DNA from: an uncultured Saprospiraceae bacterium
Lineage (GTDB): Bacteria > Bacteroidota > Bacteroidia > Chitinophagales > Saprospiraceae
DNA: 52,996 bases
Reading direction: 5' to 3'
NCBI GenBank assembly: GCA_938028705.1
Contig: CALIZI010000111.1
Coordinates: 1 to 52,996, forward strand
This document shows positions 35,445 to 43,089 of the stretch, one piece after another. The notes below the pieces were generated by a model. It had not been told where the DNA came from and ran no database searches. It saw only the letters and a list, made by a program, of their open reading frames with translations. The first letter of the stretch is position 1; each line of letters begins with the position of its first letter. Made by a program: the position numbers and the translations under genes.

Positions 35445-36239
35445 CTACTTACTCCCATTCAGATACCGAAAACCTCGCATGATACCCCTTTGAGAATGTT
35501 CAATAAAATCAAGAATATGGTCGCGGACATGGGAGGGTGCTTCGTGGGCTTTGATGTGGGCTACGGCTTGGGTCGTGTTGTGTCCTTGTACAAAAAGGGT
35601 GCGATAAATGCTTTGGATTTGGTGAATGGTATCTTGGTCAAAACCGCGTCTTTTGAGTCCTATCGAATTGATGCCGACATAAGAAAGCGGGTTGCGGGCT
35701 GCCTTGACATAAGGCGGTACATCTTTGCGAATGAGCGAGCCGCCGCCGACCATAGCATGTGCGCCGATTTTGACAAATTGGTGTACAGCGGTGAGTCCGC
35801 CGAGTATAGCGTATTCGCCGACTTCGATGTGTCCGGCGAGATTGACTCCGTTGGCGAGTATGCTGTGTTTACCAATCAGGCAATCGTGTGCGATATGTAC
35901 ATAAGCCATCAGCATGGCGCGGTCGTCTATCGTAGTCGCTCCGCGTTCTTTGGTGCCGCGATTGAGGGTACAATATTCGCGGATGATGACGTGGTCGCCA
36001 ATTTCGAGGGTCGTTTGTTCGCCTTGAAATTTGAGGTCTTGTGGAATCGCTCCAACCACCGCACCGGGAAATATTTTGCAGTGCTTTCCTATTCGTGTAC
36101 CGTCCATGACAGATACATGCGCCCCTATCCATGTACCCGAATCAATCATTACGTCACCATCAATAGCTACAAAAGGACCGATGCTTACGTCATCGGCAAT
36201 TTGTGCATCGGGGTGAATATATGCTGAAGGATGTACCAT
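35445..36239 (-). CDS. lpxA: UDP-N-acetylglucosamine acyltransferase
   Basis: 264 residues, the usual length. The N-terminal about 190 residues are left-handed beta-helix hexapeptide repeats (IHPDAQIADDVSIGPF, GTWIGAHVSVMDGTRIGKHC). Family motifs include the catalytic-histidine context YVHIAHDC and GGLTAVHQFVKIG. A helical C-terminal domain follows. It adds the first 3-hydroxyacyl chain to UDP-GlcNAc in lipid A synthesis, in the cytoplasm. It lies 159 bp downstream of lpxC-fabZ on the same strand, the usual Bacteroidota order (lpxD is not in this window). Confidence 0.96.
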   Translation of the reverse strand: MVHPSAYIHPDAQIADDVSIGPFVAIDGDVMIDSGTWIGAHVSVMDGTRIGKHCKIFPGAVVGAIPQDLKFQGEQTTLEIGDHVIIREYCTLNRGTKERGATTIDDRAMLMAYVHIAHDCLIGKHSILANGVNLAGHIEVGEYAILGGLTAVHQFVKIGAHAMVGGGSLIRKDVPPYVKAARNPLSYVGINSIGLKRRGFDQDTIHQIQSIYRTLFVQGHNTTQAVAHIKAHEAPSHVRDHILDFIEHSQRGIMRGFRYLNGSK

Positions 36240-36398
36240 TCTTTAAGTTCAAGTTCAAGTATCAAGCGCAAGTTCAAGTTTTGATTTGGCTTTGCCAAAT
36301 TTTTAATGATACAAAAAAGCAAAAAAGACCTTGCTTGTAAGGTCCAAATTTGAACTTTCCCGATAGCTATCGGGATTGAACTTGCGCTTGAACTTATG
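36240..36398. repeat. AAGTTCAAG word hairpin between lpxC-fabZ and lpxA
   Basis: AAGTTCAAGTTCAAGTATCA and GCGCAAGTTCAA on one side, TTGAACTTGCGCTTGAACTT on the other. Inside are GACCTTGCTTGTAAGGTC (a hairpin) and CCCGATAGCTATCGGG. It spans the whole gap and could form in the lpxC-fabZ-lpxA transcript. Confidence 0.8.
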
Positions 36399-37787
36399 TT
36401 ATTTTCGTTTAACAATTTGTGCAATCATTTCTCCTTCCGAAACGATTTTATTACCTACATAAGCTGTTCCTTGCATGTGTACCAAGCCACGCCGGACAGG
36501 GCTGAGGAGTTCCATTTTAAGAATAAGTGCATCGCCCGGTACTACTTTGTTTTTGAATTTGGCTTCTACAATTTTGAGGAAGTAGGTATCCCAATTTTCG
36601 GGATCCGATACGGTACTCATAATGAGAATACCGCCGGTTTGTGCCATCGCTTCGAGTTGAAGTACGCCGGGCATAATGGGATTGCCGGGGAAGTGTCCTT
36701 GAAAAAAGTATTCATTAAAGGTGACACTTTTTACACCGACTACATGGGTGTCAGACTGTTCGATGATTTTATCCACCAACAAAAACGGATAGCGGTGTGG
36801 CAGGAAGGAGCGGATACCCTCCAAGTCCAAAATGGGTGTGGCATCGGGGTCATACTTAGGTTTGCCACGCAATTTTCGTTGGGCTTTATATAGTTTTTTG
36901 AGTTTTTTGGCAAACTGCACATTGACGGTATGACCGGGTTTGGTAGCAACGATTTTGCCTTTGATATGCTTGCCAAGAAGTGCCATATCACCGATGACAT
37001 CAAGGAGTTTGTGACGGGCAGGCTCATTGCTAAAATGCAGATCAGTGGTATTCAAAATGCCTTCCTGCTCTACTTTGATACTCGGTTTGTTGAGTTTTTT
37101 GGCAAGGCGGTCAAGGTCGCCTTGTTCCATCACTCTATCTACAATGACGATGGCATTATCCAAATCGCCGCCTTTGATAAGGTTGAGCGATAGGAGTTTT
37201 TCGACTTCATGCAAAAAAACGAAAGTACGACAAGGCGCGATTTCTTTTTTATAATTTGAAAAATCTTCTAAAGACGCATATTGCTGACCCAGCACCGGAG
37301 AGTTAAAATCTATCATGGTGGTGATCTGATAATCATCGGCAGGTAGTGCGAGCAATTCAGAACCGGTCAGTTCATCTTTGTAAGATATGGGTTCTTCTAT
37401 TTCAAAATAATCACGCTTGGCATCCTGCTCTTCTATACCTGCTTTTTCTATTGCCTTAATAATATGAATGGCACTACCGTCAAGTATGGGAGCTTCAGGT
37501 CCGTCAATTTCCACCAGCACATTATCGAGGTTGGCACCGATAAATGCAGAGAGGGTATGTTCTACGGTACTGACTTGTGCATCGCCATATTGTATGGTCG
37601 TTCCGCGTTGCGTAGAGGTGACTGCATCGGCATCGGCATTGATAATAGGCTCGCCTTCCAAATCAATCCGTTTGAATTTGAAACCATGATTGATAGGCGC
37701 AGGATGCAAGGTCATACTGACTTTTTTGCCTGTATGCAAACCGATACCGCTAAGGCTGACTGCGCTTTTAAGTGTGTGCTGATTCAT
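36399..37787 (-). CDS. lpxC-fabZ: Fused UDP-3-O-acyl-GlcNAc deacetylase / 3-hydroxyacyl-ACP dehydratase
   Basis: 462 residues. LpxC (about 1-305) has the zinc-ligand context VEHTLSAFIG (H77), PEAPILDGSA, KGGDLDNAIV and HKLLDVIGDMALLG (second His and Asp ligands). FabZ (about 315-462) has LPHRYPFLLVDKI and GHFPGNPIMPGVLQLEAMAQ, with the catalytic His and Glu. LpxC commits the pathway to lipid A; FabZ dehydrates 3-hydroxyacyl-ACP, the same acyl pool used by LpxA. The fusion is characteristic of Bacteroidota. The leader is about 320 bases and contains a large inverted repeat (37812-38078). Confidence 0.96.
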   Translation of the reverse strand: MNQHTLKSAVSLSGIGLHTGKKVSMTLHPAPINHGFKFKRIDLEGEPIINADADAVTSTQRGTTIQYGDAQVSTVEHTLSAFIGANLDNVLVEIDGPEAPILDGSAIHIIKAIEKAGIEEQDAKRDYFEIEEPISYKDELTGSELLALPADDYQITTMIDFNSPVLGQQYASLEDFSNYKKEIAPCRTFVFLHEVEKLLSLNLIKGGDLDNAIVIVDRVMEQGDLDRLAKKLNKPSIKVEQEGILNTTDLHFSNEPARHKLLDVIGDMALLGKHIKGKIVATKPGHTVNVQFAKKLKKLYKAQRKLRGKPKYDPDATPILDLEGIRSFLPHRYPFLLVDKIIEQSDTHVVGVKSVTFNEYFFQGHFPGNPIMPGVLQLEAMAQTGGILIMSTVSDPENWDTYFLKIVEAKFKNKVVPGDALILKMELLSPVRRGLVHMQGTAYVGNKIVSEGEMIAQIVKRK

Positions 37788-37811
37788 GGTTTAAGTAGGC
37801 ATATTTGGTTG

Positions 37812-38078
37812 ATTGGTTAATCAGATCATTAGTTAATCAGGCTATCAGTGTATAGTTCTTAGTTCATGGTTTATAATTTTCTGTATTGTTGAATTATAAT
37901 AACTTAGGGCTTATTTTTAATTAAAAATATTTCTTATACTAAAAATAAATAAATTACATATTTGATTTATTTAAAAAACAATAAAAATATATTTAATTTA
38001 ATAAAATAATATATTATTTTTTTTTAAAATAATATATTATAAACTGATAGCCTGATTAACTAATGACCTGATTAACCT
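37812..38078. repeat. TTAATCAGG word hairpin with AT-rich loop in the lpxC leader
   Basis: Left arm GGTTAATCAGATCATTAGTT with AATCAGGCTATCAGT (37812-37846). Right arm ACTGATAGCCTGATTAAC with TAATGACCTGATTAACC (about 38043-38078). They match over about 35 bp with one or two differences. The loop of about 195 bp is almost pure A/T. Nothing else is seen in 37788-38111. Confidence 0.9.
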
Positions 38079-38111
38079 ATCAACTGACATTTTTAAAATA
38101 GTTAAGGCGGG

Positions 38112-38140
38112 CAAAGATAGCTATTTTTTGAGCATTTCAA
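38112..38140 (-). promoter_or_regulatory. Promoter of lpxC-fabZ
   Basis: Minus strand TTG (38140-38138), an 18-base spacer and TATCTTTG (38119-38112), followed by CCCGCC. TATCTTTG is a frequent -7 box in this phylum. The distance to the ATG is about 325 bases, all of it the TTAATCAGG hairpin region. Confidence 0.6.
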
Positions 38141-38150
38141 TTAGAAAAGA

Positions 38151-38187
38151 GAAAACGGCTTATCGAAAAATTCGATAAGCCGTTTTC
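38151..38187 (-). terminator. Terminator after panB
   Basis: GAAAACGGCTTATCG and its exact complement with a short A/T loop, 45 bases after the panB stop on the minus strand and followed by a T-rich stretch. It sits just upstream of the lpxC promoter. Confidence 0.8.
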
Positions 38188-38232
38188 TGATATGATTCAA
38201 CTTGGGTTAAGTTGCTTATTGTGCAAAATAAG

Positions 38233-39072
38233 TTAATTCACTATCTGCTGCAACTGCTTTGCGGGTGCTGCCTTCTTTTTGGGCAAGTACATTTCGGCAG
38301 GTTTCGGATAACTCAAATCATTTACATCACTTACGAAGTGATTGACACTAGATGTAACCAAACTTGCACCATCGACATATTGACGCACAAATTTCGGTTT
38401 AAAATCAGTGGTCAGTCCCAACATATCCTGAAAAACAAGACCATGTCCGTCCACGTCTGCACCTGCACCGATGCCTATGACAGGGATTTCTAATTTTTCA
38501 GTCAAGCGTAATCCTACGCTCGGTGGCACTGCCTCCAAAACAATACAAGTACAGCCAAGTTCTTGAAGCATTAAGCCTTCGACCAAAATCATATCGGCTT
38601 CTTCTTCTTTTTTACCTTGTACTTTGAAGCCCCGCAAGATATGAATATGTGTCGGTTTTAAGCCAATGTGCCCAATGACAGGTATGCCCATACTGACAAT
38701 GGCTTTGATAAATGCCTCGTTGGTAAATCCGCCTTCGATTTTTACGGCATGTGCGCCGGCTTTGACAAACATTTCTACGGTTTCCAAGCCTTCTTTCAGG
38801 CTCTTTTTACCAGCCATAAAAGGTAATGCTGTAATGATAAATTTGTCGGGTGCGCCTTTTGCAACTGCGCGGGTGTGGGTAGCCAACATTTCGGGGTCGG
38901 CAGCCAATGTGTTTTTGTGGCCGTGCATCACCATAGCGGCACAGTCGCCTACCAAGAGTGCGTCAACATTTGTGTGGTTTAAAATACTGGCACTCCAGTA
39001 ATCATAACTCGTAACAACGGTCCACTTCTTGCCGCCTGCTTTGAGTTTTTTGAACTTGTCGGTTAAATTCAT
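38233..39072 (-). CDS. panB: 3-methyl-2-oxobutanoate hydroxymethyltransferase
   Basis: 279 residues. TIM-barrel enzyme of pantothenate/CoA synthesis that makes ketopantoate from 2-oxoisovalerate and 5,10-methylene-THF. Recognised by VTSYDYWSASILN, LLVGDCAAMVMHGH (metal-binding Asp), KIEGG, GHIGLKPTHIHI, VLEAVPPSVG (catalytic Glu) and IGIGAGADVDGHGLVFQDML. About 15 residues longer than E. coli PanB through a Lys/Ala-rich C-terminus. Its own transcript ends at the hairpin 38151-38187. Other pan genes are not in view. Confidence 0.95.
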   Translation of the reverse strand: MNLTDKFKKLKAGGKKWTVVTSYDYWSASILNHTNVDALLVGDCAAMVMHGHKNTLAADPEMLATHTRAVAKGAPDKFIITALPFMAGKKSLKEGLETVEMFVKAGAHAVKIEGGFTNEAFIKAIVSMGIPVIGHIGLKPTHIHILRGFKVQGKKEEEADMILVEGLMLQELGCTCIVLEAVPPSVGLRLTEKLEIPVIGIGAGADVDGHGLVFQDMLGLTTDFKPKFVRQYVDGASLVTSSVNHFVSDVNDLSYPKPAEMYLPKKKAAPAKQLQQIVN

Positions 39073-39684
39073 AATGGTACGTGGTTATAGGTTTAGGAAA
39101 AAAATAGTTTGGGCAATAAAAGCCCCTTAGTATGGATATACATTTTCCATACTTCTGCAGTAGGTAGCGGAGTGTGTGTGTGTTTGAAATAATGTAGCCT
39201 AATTCGTGTGAATATGGTGTATTTTCCCAGAGTTATCACAAGCCTTATTAAGGCTTTTTGTGATAAAAAATGAATTACAACTACTTTTTGCTGGATGATA
39301 CAAACGTCAATGAAAATAAACTGAAATTTTGTGCTTATTTTCATACTTACGCTGTCACAAGGTAATTCTTTTTTTTGTTTTTGTCAACTTCTAATTTTAA
39401 TTTAATTTTATTAAAAGTGTTAATTTGAAATTTATCTTGGTTCTCCGCCCTTCTGACAATACAAAAGTGCAGTATATCCAATGAGTATTCAACTACAAAA
39501 AAACAAATTTTCCGACAAAAATATTTACACATAAAAATATTTATTATTTTAAATATTGTATAAAAAATTAAAAATCAATTTTTTATACTTAAAATATTTT
39601 AGTTTTATTTAGAAAAAATCCGATGAAAAGGGGAGAATTTAGGTTTAAATAAGCACGTTTTTTTTTGAAAAAAGTTCGTGCTTC
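39073..39684. other. Intergenic, no gene; hairpins at 39233-39266 and 39651-39683
   Basis: AT-rich with frequent stops in all frames. TTATCACAAGCCTT - ATT - AAGGCT plus TGTGATAA (39233-39266) is a strong stem with a 3-base bulge. It lies in the leader of panB and has no T run on the transcribed strand, so it may be a regulatory structure or protein site. AAGCACG/CGTGCTT (39651-39683) lies 2 bases from the stop of the next gene and looks like its transcript end. Confidence 0.6.
39651..39683 (-). terminator. Probable 3' end hairpin of the Ig-like lipoprotein gene
   Basis: AAGCACG ... CGTGCTT with an internal TTTTTTGAAAAAA; directly after the stop codon on the minus strand. No long T run, so moderate support. 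Confidence 0.45.
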
Positions 39685-41448
39685 CTATCCTCCTTTTTTT
39701 AAATTTGGCTTATCATCATTAGAAGATTTACCATCTGGACGTATCAGCGGTCCGCGACTTTCGGCAGGTGCTTCTCTCAATGACATCACGACCTCTACAT
39801 CCCAGTCGGCACGCATTTCGGAGACGGTTTTGGTATAAATTTTCTCCGGATTTTTTCTTTGCAGATAATTCCCTGAATCCCATTTACCGTTTTGATTATC
39901 GTCCTCCACCACACGTATAATGTATTTTTCCGGCACAAGGGATTCAAAACGATATTCAAAGGTTTCGCCACTGGTAGCGGTCAGGCGTTCCAAGATTTCT
40001 CCCTTCAAAGTGAGCAATTCTACCAAGTAATTTTTATCGGTTTCGAGCGAATCAATAATTAGGTCAATATTGCCATAATCTTCCGTTTTTTTGACCTGAT
40101 AGGGTAGTCGGAGCGTATCATTTGTAAGTCCGTAAATATCGGTCAATGCTCCTGCCGGAATGACCAATTCGTACTGTACACCGCCTTTCCAATCATACTC
40201 CAATATCAGGTAACGACGGTCATCTTCCATGAGATCAAGGTTTGGCGCAACGGGTTTTTTCAAGCTATCTTCAAGCAAGAGAATATCTTTACCATTGACC
40301 TCGTAAATGGGATGATTAAACTCTATTTCCGCTGGTTTTTCCGGGTGAATATCGCGCATTTCGGCAGAAAAAAGAGCTTCGTCATATTTTGCTTTTGCAT
40401 CGCTGCCAATGCCTAGTGAAGTAGCGGAACGAAACATCAATTTTAGTTTGGATTCGGCTGCCATAAATTGCGTTCTTTTAGGCATCTTGACTTTAACGGT
40501 ATCGCGCAATTCGGCATTGGCATATAGAACAAATTGTTGTTCCGGCAAGGTATCCTGCGTATCAAACCAATAGATGATCGAGTCATTTTCTATTTCGGCA
40601 TAAGCCGGAAAATCGCGTTGAGCGGTGAGGTGTTGTACCCGAATTTTTTGAGGATTTGTATTGAGTTGAAAACGAACCCGTCCATACTGTGTTGCTTTGG
40701 CACTGACAAGTCTAAGTGCTTGCTGTTCTTCAAATATTAAAAAATTCAGCTTTGTTCGGAAACTGTCCGTCAGTATCAAATCTTCTTCTAAAAAACCAAT
40801 TTGCTCACCTGTTGCATCTAGTTTATAATTATAATTTTCATCTTTGAGGGCAAGGGCTTTATAGCGTCCTTCTTTGAGGTTTTTCATCTCGAAATCGCCC
40901 GTAGAATTGGTGCGCGAAAAGTAAAAAGGTTTCTCTTTATAGACCACCGAATCTTCCATATTATCATACAATAAGACCACAGCATCTTCTACGGGTTTAT
41001 TGGTATAGGCATCGCGTACACGTCCGCGTATTCTGAGCGAATCAATATAATCGCCCGTTGAAAATACATAGCGAAGGTTCTCCACTTTATTGCCTTCGGT
41101 GATGTCCTCAATGGCTTCGCCAAAATTGACGGTATAGGTCGTATTGGAGCGCAATTTTTCTTTGAATTGAACAATAACAGACTTACCTTTTACACGAATA
41201 ACAGGCTGCTCATCGAAGGGTGGAGAAATGACGATTTGCTTATTGGCATCTTTGAGACGCACCCATTCATCGAAGGTGAGCGTGATACGATCATCATTAA
41301 AATTGGTAGCTGAAAAACCGGACGAAGCAGTAGAATCTATACCGGGCGGACGCTTATCACGCGGACCACCTTCGGGCGGAAGCGGATTCGCACAATCGCA
41401 AAATATTATTATTAAAATGATGATTAAAAAAAGAAAATTCGATTTCAT
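39685..41448 (-). CDS. Ig-like domain lipoprotein of Bacteroidota type
   Basis: 587 residues. Signal peptide with a cysteine pair (IIFCDC, C17 or C19), then ANPLPPEGGPRDKRPP, a start typical of a conserved Bacteroidota envelope lipoprotein. Residues about 30-130 form a Big_5-type Ig-like domain (ITLTFDEWVRL, NTTYTVNFGEAIED, RYVFSTG). About 140-215 is a carboxypeptidase-regulatory-like fold (RIRGRVRDAYTNKPVEDAVV ... FEMKNLKEGRYKALAL). The rest is beta-rich, ending in a Lys-rich tail. Often an essential-looking envelope gene in the phylum; function unknown. Confidence 0.85.
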   Translation of the reverse strand: MKSNFLFLIIILIIIFCDCANPLPPEGGPRDKRPPGIDSTASSGFSATNFNDDRITLTFDEWVRLKDANKQIVISPPFDEQPVIRVKGKSVIVQFKEKLRSNTTYTVNFGEAIEDITEGNKVENLRYVFSTGDYIDSLRIRGRVRDAYTNKPVEDAVVLLYDNMEDSVVYKEKPFYFSRTNSTGDFEMKNLKEGRYKALALKDENYNYKLDATGEQIGFLEEDLILTDSFRTKLNFLIFEEQQALRLVSAKATQYGRVRFQLNTNPQKIRVQHLTAQRDFPAYAEIENDSIIYWFDTQDTLPEQQFVLYANAELRDTVKVKMPKRTQFMAAESKLKLMFRSATSLGIGSDAKAKYDEALFSAEMRDIHPEKPAEIEFNHPIYEVNGKDILLLEDSLKKPVAPNLDLMEDDRRYLILEYDWKGGVQYELVIPAGALTDIYGLTNDTLRLPYQVKKTEDYGNIDLIIDSLETDKNYLVELLTLKGEILERLTATSGETFEYRFESLVPEKYIIRVVEDDNQNGKWDSGNYLQRKNPEKIYTKTVSEMRADWDVEVVMSLREAPAESRGPLIRPDGKSSNDDKPNLKKGG

Positions 41449-41535
41449 GGATTAGTGATTAGTGATTTAGTAACTCGTGATTCGTTTTATAAAAATCTAA
41501 TATTTCGTCAAACTAATTACTAATTACGAATCACA
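41449..41535. repeat. GATTAGT/GATTCG words overlapping the 3' end of deoB
   Basis: GATTAGTGATTAGTGATTTAG and CTCGTGATTCG on the left, AATTACTAATTACGAATCAC on the right, imperfectly complementary. The series starts at the ATG of the lipoprotein gene and its right arm encodes the last codons and stop of deoB. Confidence 0.7.
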
Positions 41536-42696
41536 AACCAAGGACAAATAACTCTCCCCTCGCGTATCCGAGTCCACTTCCAAAGCATCAACAATTGTCG
41601 CACCTATATCTGCGAAAGTGTGTCTGACACCGATATTTTTCGGAGCAATTTTTTTGCCATAATTGAGAATGGGAACGTACTCGCGCGTGTGGTCGGTGCC
41701 GGGAGCGGAGGGGTCGTTGCCGTGGTCGGCGGTGATGATAAGTAAGTCGTCGGGGCGCAGATGTTCCAGAATTTTGGGGAGTTGTGCGTCAAATTCCATC
41801 AGGCATTGGGCATAGCCTTCGATATTGCGCCGATGGCCGTAGAGCATATCAAAATCAACGAGGTTGGTAAAAATAAGGTCTGCTTGTACGGTTTTGATAG
41901 CGGCAATCGTGGCTTGGATACCTTCCATATTATTAGCGGTCTTGACGTATTCGCTGATGCCTTTACCCGAAAATATATCCACGATTTTACCAATGCTGTG
42001 TACTTTTTTTCCGGCTTTCAGAATATCATCCAATATGGTATTGGGGGGCATGACGGAAAAATCTTTTCGCCGGCTGGTACGCGAAAAATTACCGGATTTG
42101 CCCTCAAAAGGTCGTGCAATGACACGACTGACTTCATATTCATCTACCAACATATCACGAGCAATTTGGCAGATGCGATATTGCTCCTCAATGGAATAGA
42201 CCGATTCGTGCATCGCAATTTGAAAGACACTATCTGCCGATGTATAGACGATAGGTTGTCGGGTTTTTAGGTGCGTATCGCCGAGTTCGTTGATGATGAC
42301 CGTGCCGGAAGCGGTTTTGTTGCCAAGTGTCGATGTACCTATCGCTTCCTCAAATTGCTGCATGAGGGCTTTGGGAAAACCATTGGGAAAAGTAGGAAAA
42401 GGCTTGTCGAGTACCACGCCGCAAATTTCCCAATGCCCTGTGGTGGTGTCTTTTCCGGCTGATTTTTCTGCGGCTTTTCCAAAGGCAGCAATTGGTGTAT
42501 CGGTTGGTGGGAGTTGGTTGGTGGGGTCAATATTTCCGAGTCCCATTGCTAGCAGATTCGGCAATTTCAATACCGGATAATGTCTGGCAATATTGCCTAA
42601 TGTATTACTACCCGCATCACCGTATTGATGAGCATCCGGCAATTCGCCGATGCCTACGCTATCTAATACAATTAAGATCACTCGGTTGATTTTCAT
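41524..42696 (-). CDS. deoB: Phosphopentomutase
   Basis: 390 residues, the length of B. subtilis-type DeoB. Alkaline-phosphatase superfamily: VLDSVGIGELPDA (first metal Asp), DTTTGHWEI (phosphorylated Thr context), TSADSVFQIA, IARPFEG, ITADHGNDPS and GTDHTREYVP (second metal site). It interconverts ribose or deoxyribose 1- and 5-phosphates in nucleoside salvage. Single gene; no other deo gene nearby. The C-terminus SLVCDS and stop are encoded inside the neighbouring word repeat. Confidence 0.95.
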   Translation of the reverse strand: MKINRVILIVLDSVGIGELPDAHQYGDAGSNTLGNIARHYPVLKLPNLLAMGLGNIDPTNQLPPTDTPIAAFGKAAEKSAGKDTTTGHWEICGVVLDKPFPTFPNGFPKALMQQFEEAIGTSTLGNKTASGTVIINELGDTHLKTRQPIVYTSADSVFQIAMHESVYSIEEQYRICQIARDMLVDEYEVSRVIARPFEGKSGNFSRTSRRKDFSVMPPNTILDDILKAGKKVHSIGKIVDIFSGKGISEYVKTANNMEGIQATIAAIKTVQADLIFTNLVDFDMLYGHRRNIEGYAQCLMEFDAQLPKILEHLRPDDLLIITADHGNDPSAPGTDHTREYVPILNYGKKIAPKNIGVRHTFADIGATIVDALEVDSDTRGESYLSLVCDS

Positions 42697-43089
42697 GCAA
42701 TATTTTTTTTTAATGTAAAATGTAAAAGGGTACGAAGTAACTTGACAATGTCATGTTCGATTTTTGTTTAATATAGTTGGCATTTTACTCTTGAATTTGG
42801 GCTAAAACTCGTCTGACATTTAAATATTGCTGGAAAAATATGACATCATCGGTAAATTTTGAAAATGTCTGACGAGTTTTAACCCAAATTCGGAAAAAGG
42901 TAGTCCTTTAGATGTAATGCTAACTCATGGCGACTTGCCTTGCATTTTCAAAATGCAAGGCAAGTTTGAGCATTACATTTATAGCACTACCCTGAAAAAA
43001 TATCCCATGTTAAACACAAAAATAATACTCTTCACGTCCTATCGACACTTTTACATTTTAAATTTTGTGCTTTACATTTTACATTTATA
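42697..43089. repeat. Composite repeat: TGTAAAA arms, long-form palindrome, nested CTTGCCTTGC palindrome
   Basis: Outer TGTAAAATGTAAAA words at 42713-42729 are answered by TTTTACATTTT words at 43045-43085. The long-form palindrome lies at 42793-42891, with flanks matching (in reverse) those of the copy at 327-425. Nested in its right flank is a longer palindrome, about 42900-42990: GTAG, GATGTAATGC, then CTTGCCTTGCATTTT-C-complement, then GCATTACATTT and CTAC. The flanking AAAAATATCCCATGTTAAA resumes after it, which suggests insertion of one element into another. No gene. Confidence 0.8.

Noticed and set aside
35195-35482. Frames encoding YIYYFTFIILH-type repeats
   Set aside because: Translation of ACATTTATTATTTT tandem words; repeat-derived.
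35490-36227. 245-codon frame antisense to lpxA
   Set aside because: Shadow of the lpxA codon pattern; LpxA is unambiguous.
39233-39266. Known riboswitch upstream of panB
   Set aside because: Only a single hairpin is visible; no consensus of a known riboswitch class recognised.
42900-42990. Classical REP element mobilised by a RAYT (GTAG followed by hairpin)
   Set aside because: GTAG precedes this copy, but the other copies (32721, 45108) lack it and no Y1 transposase is present.
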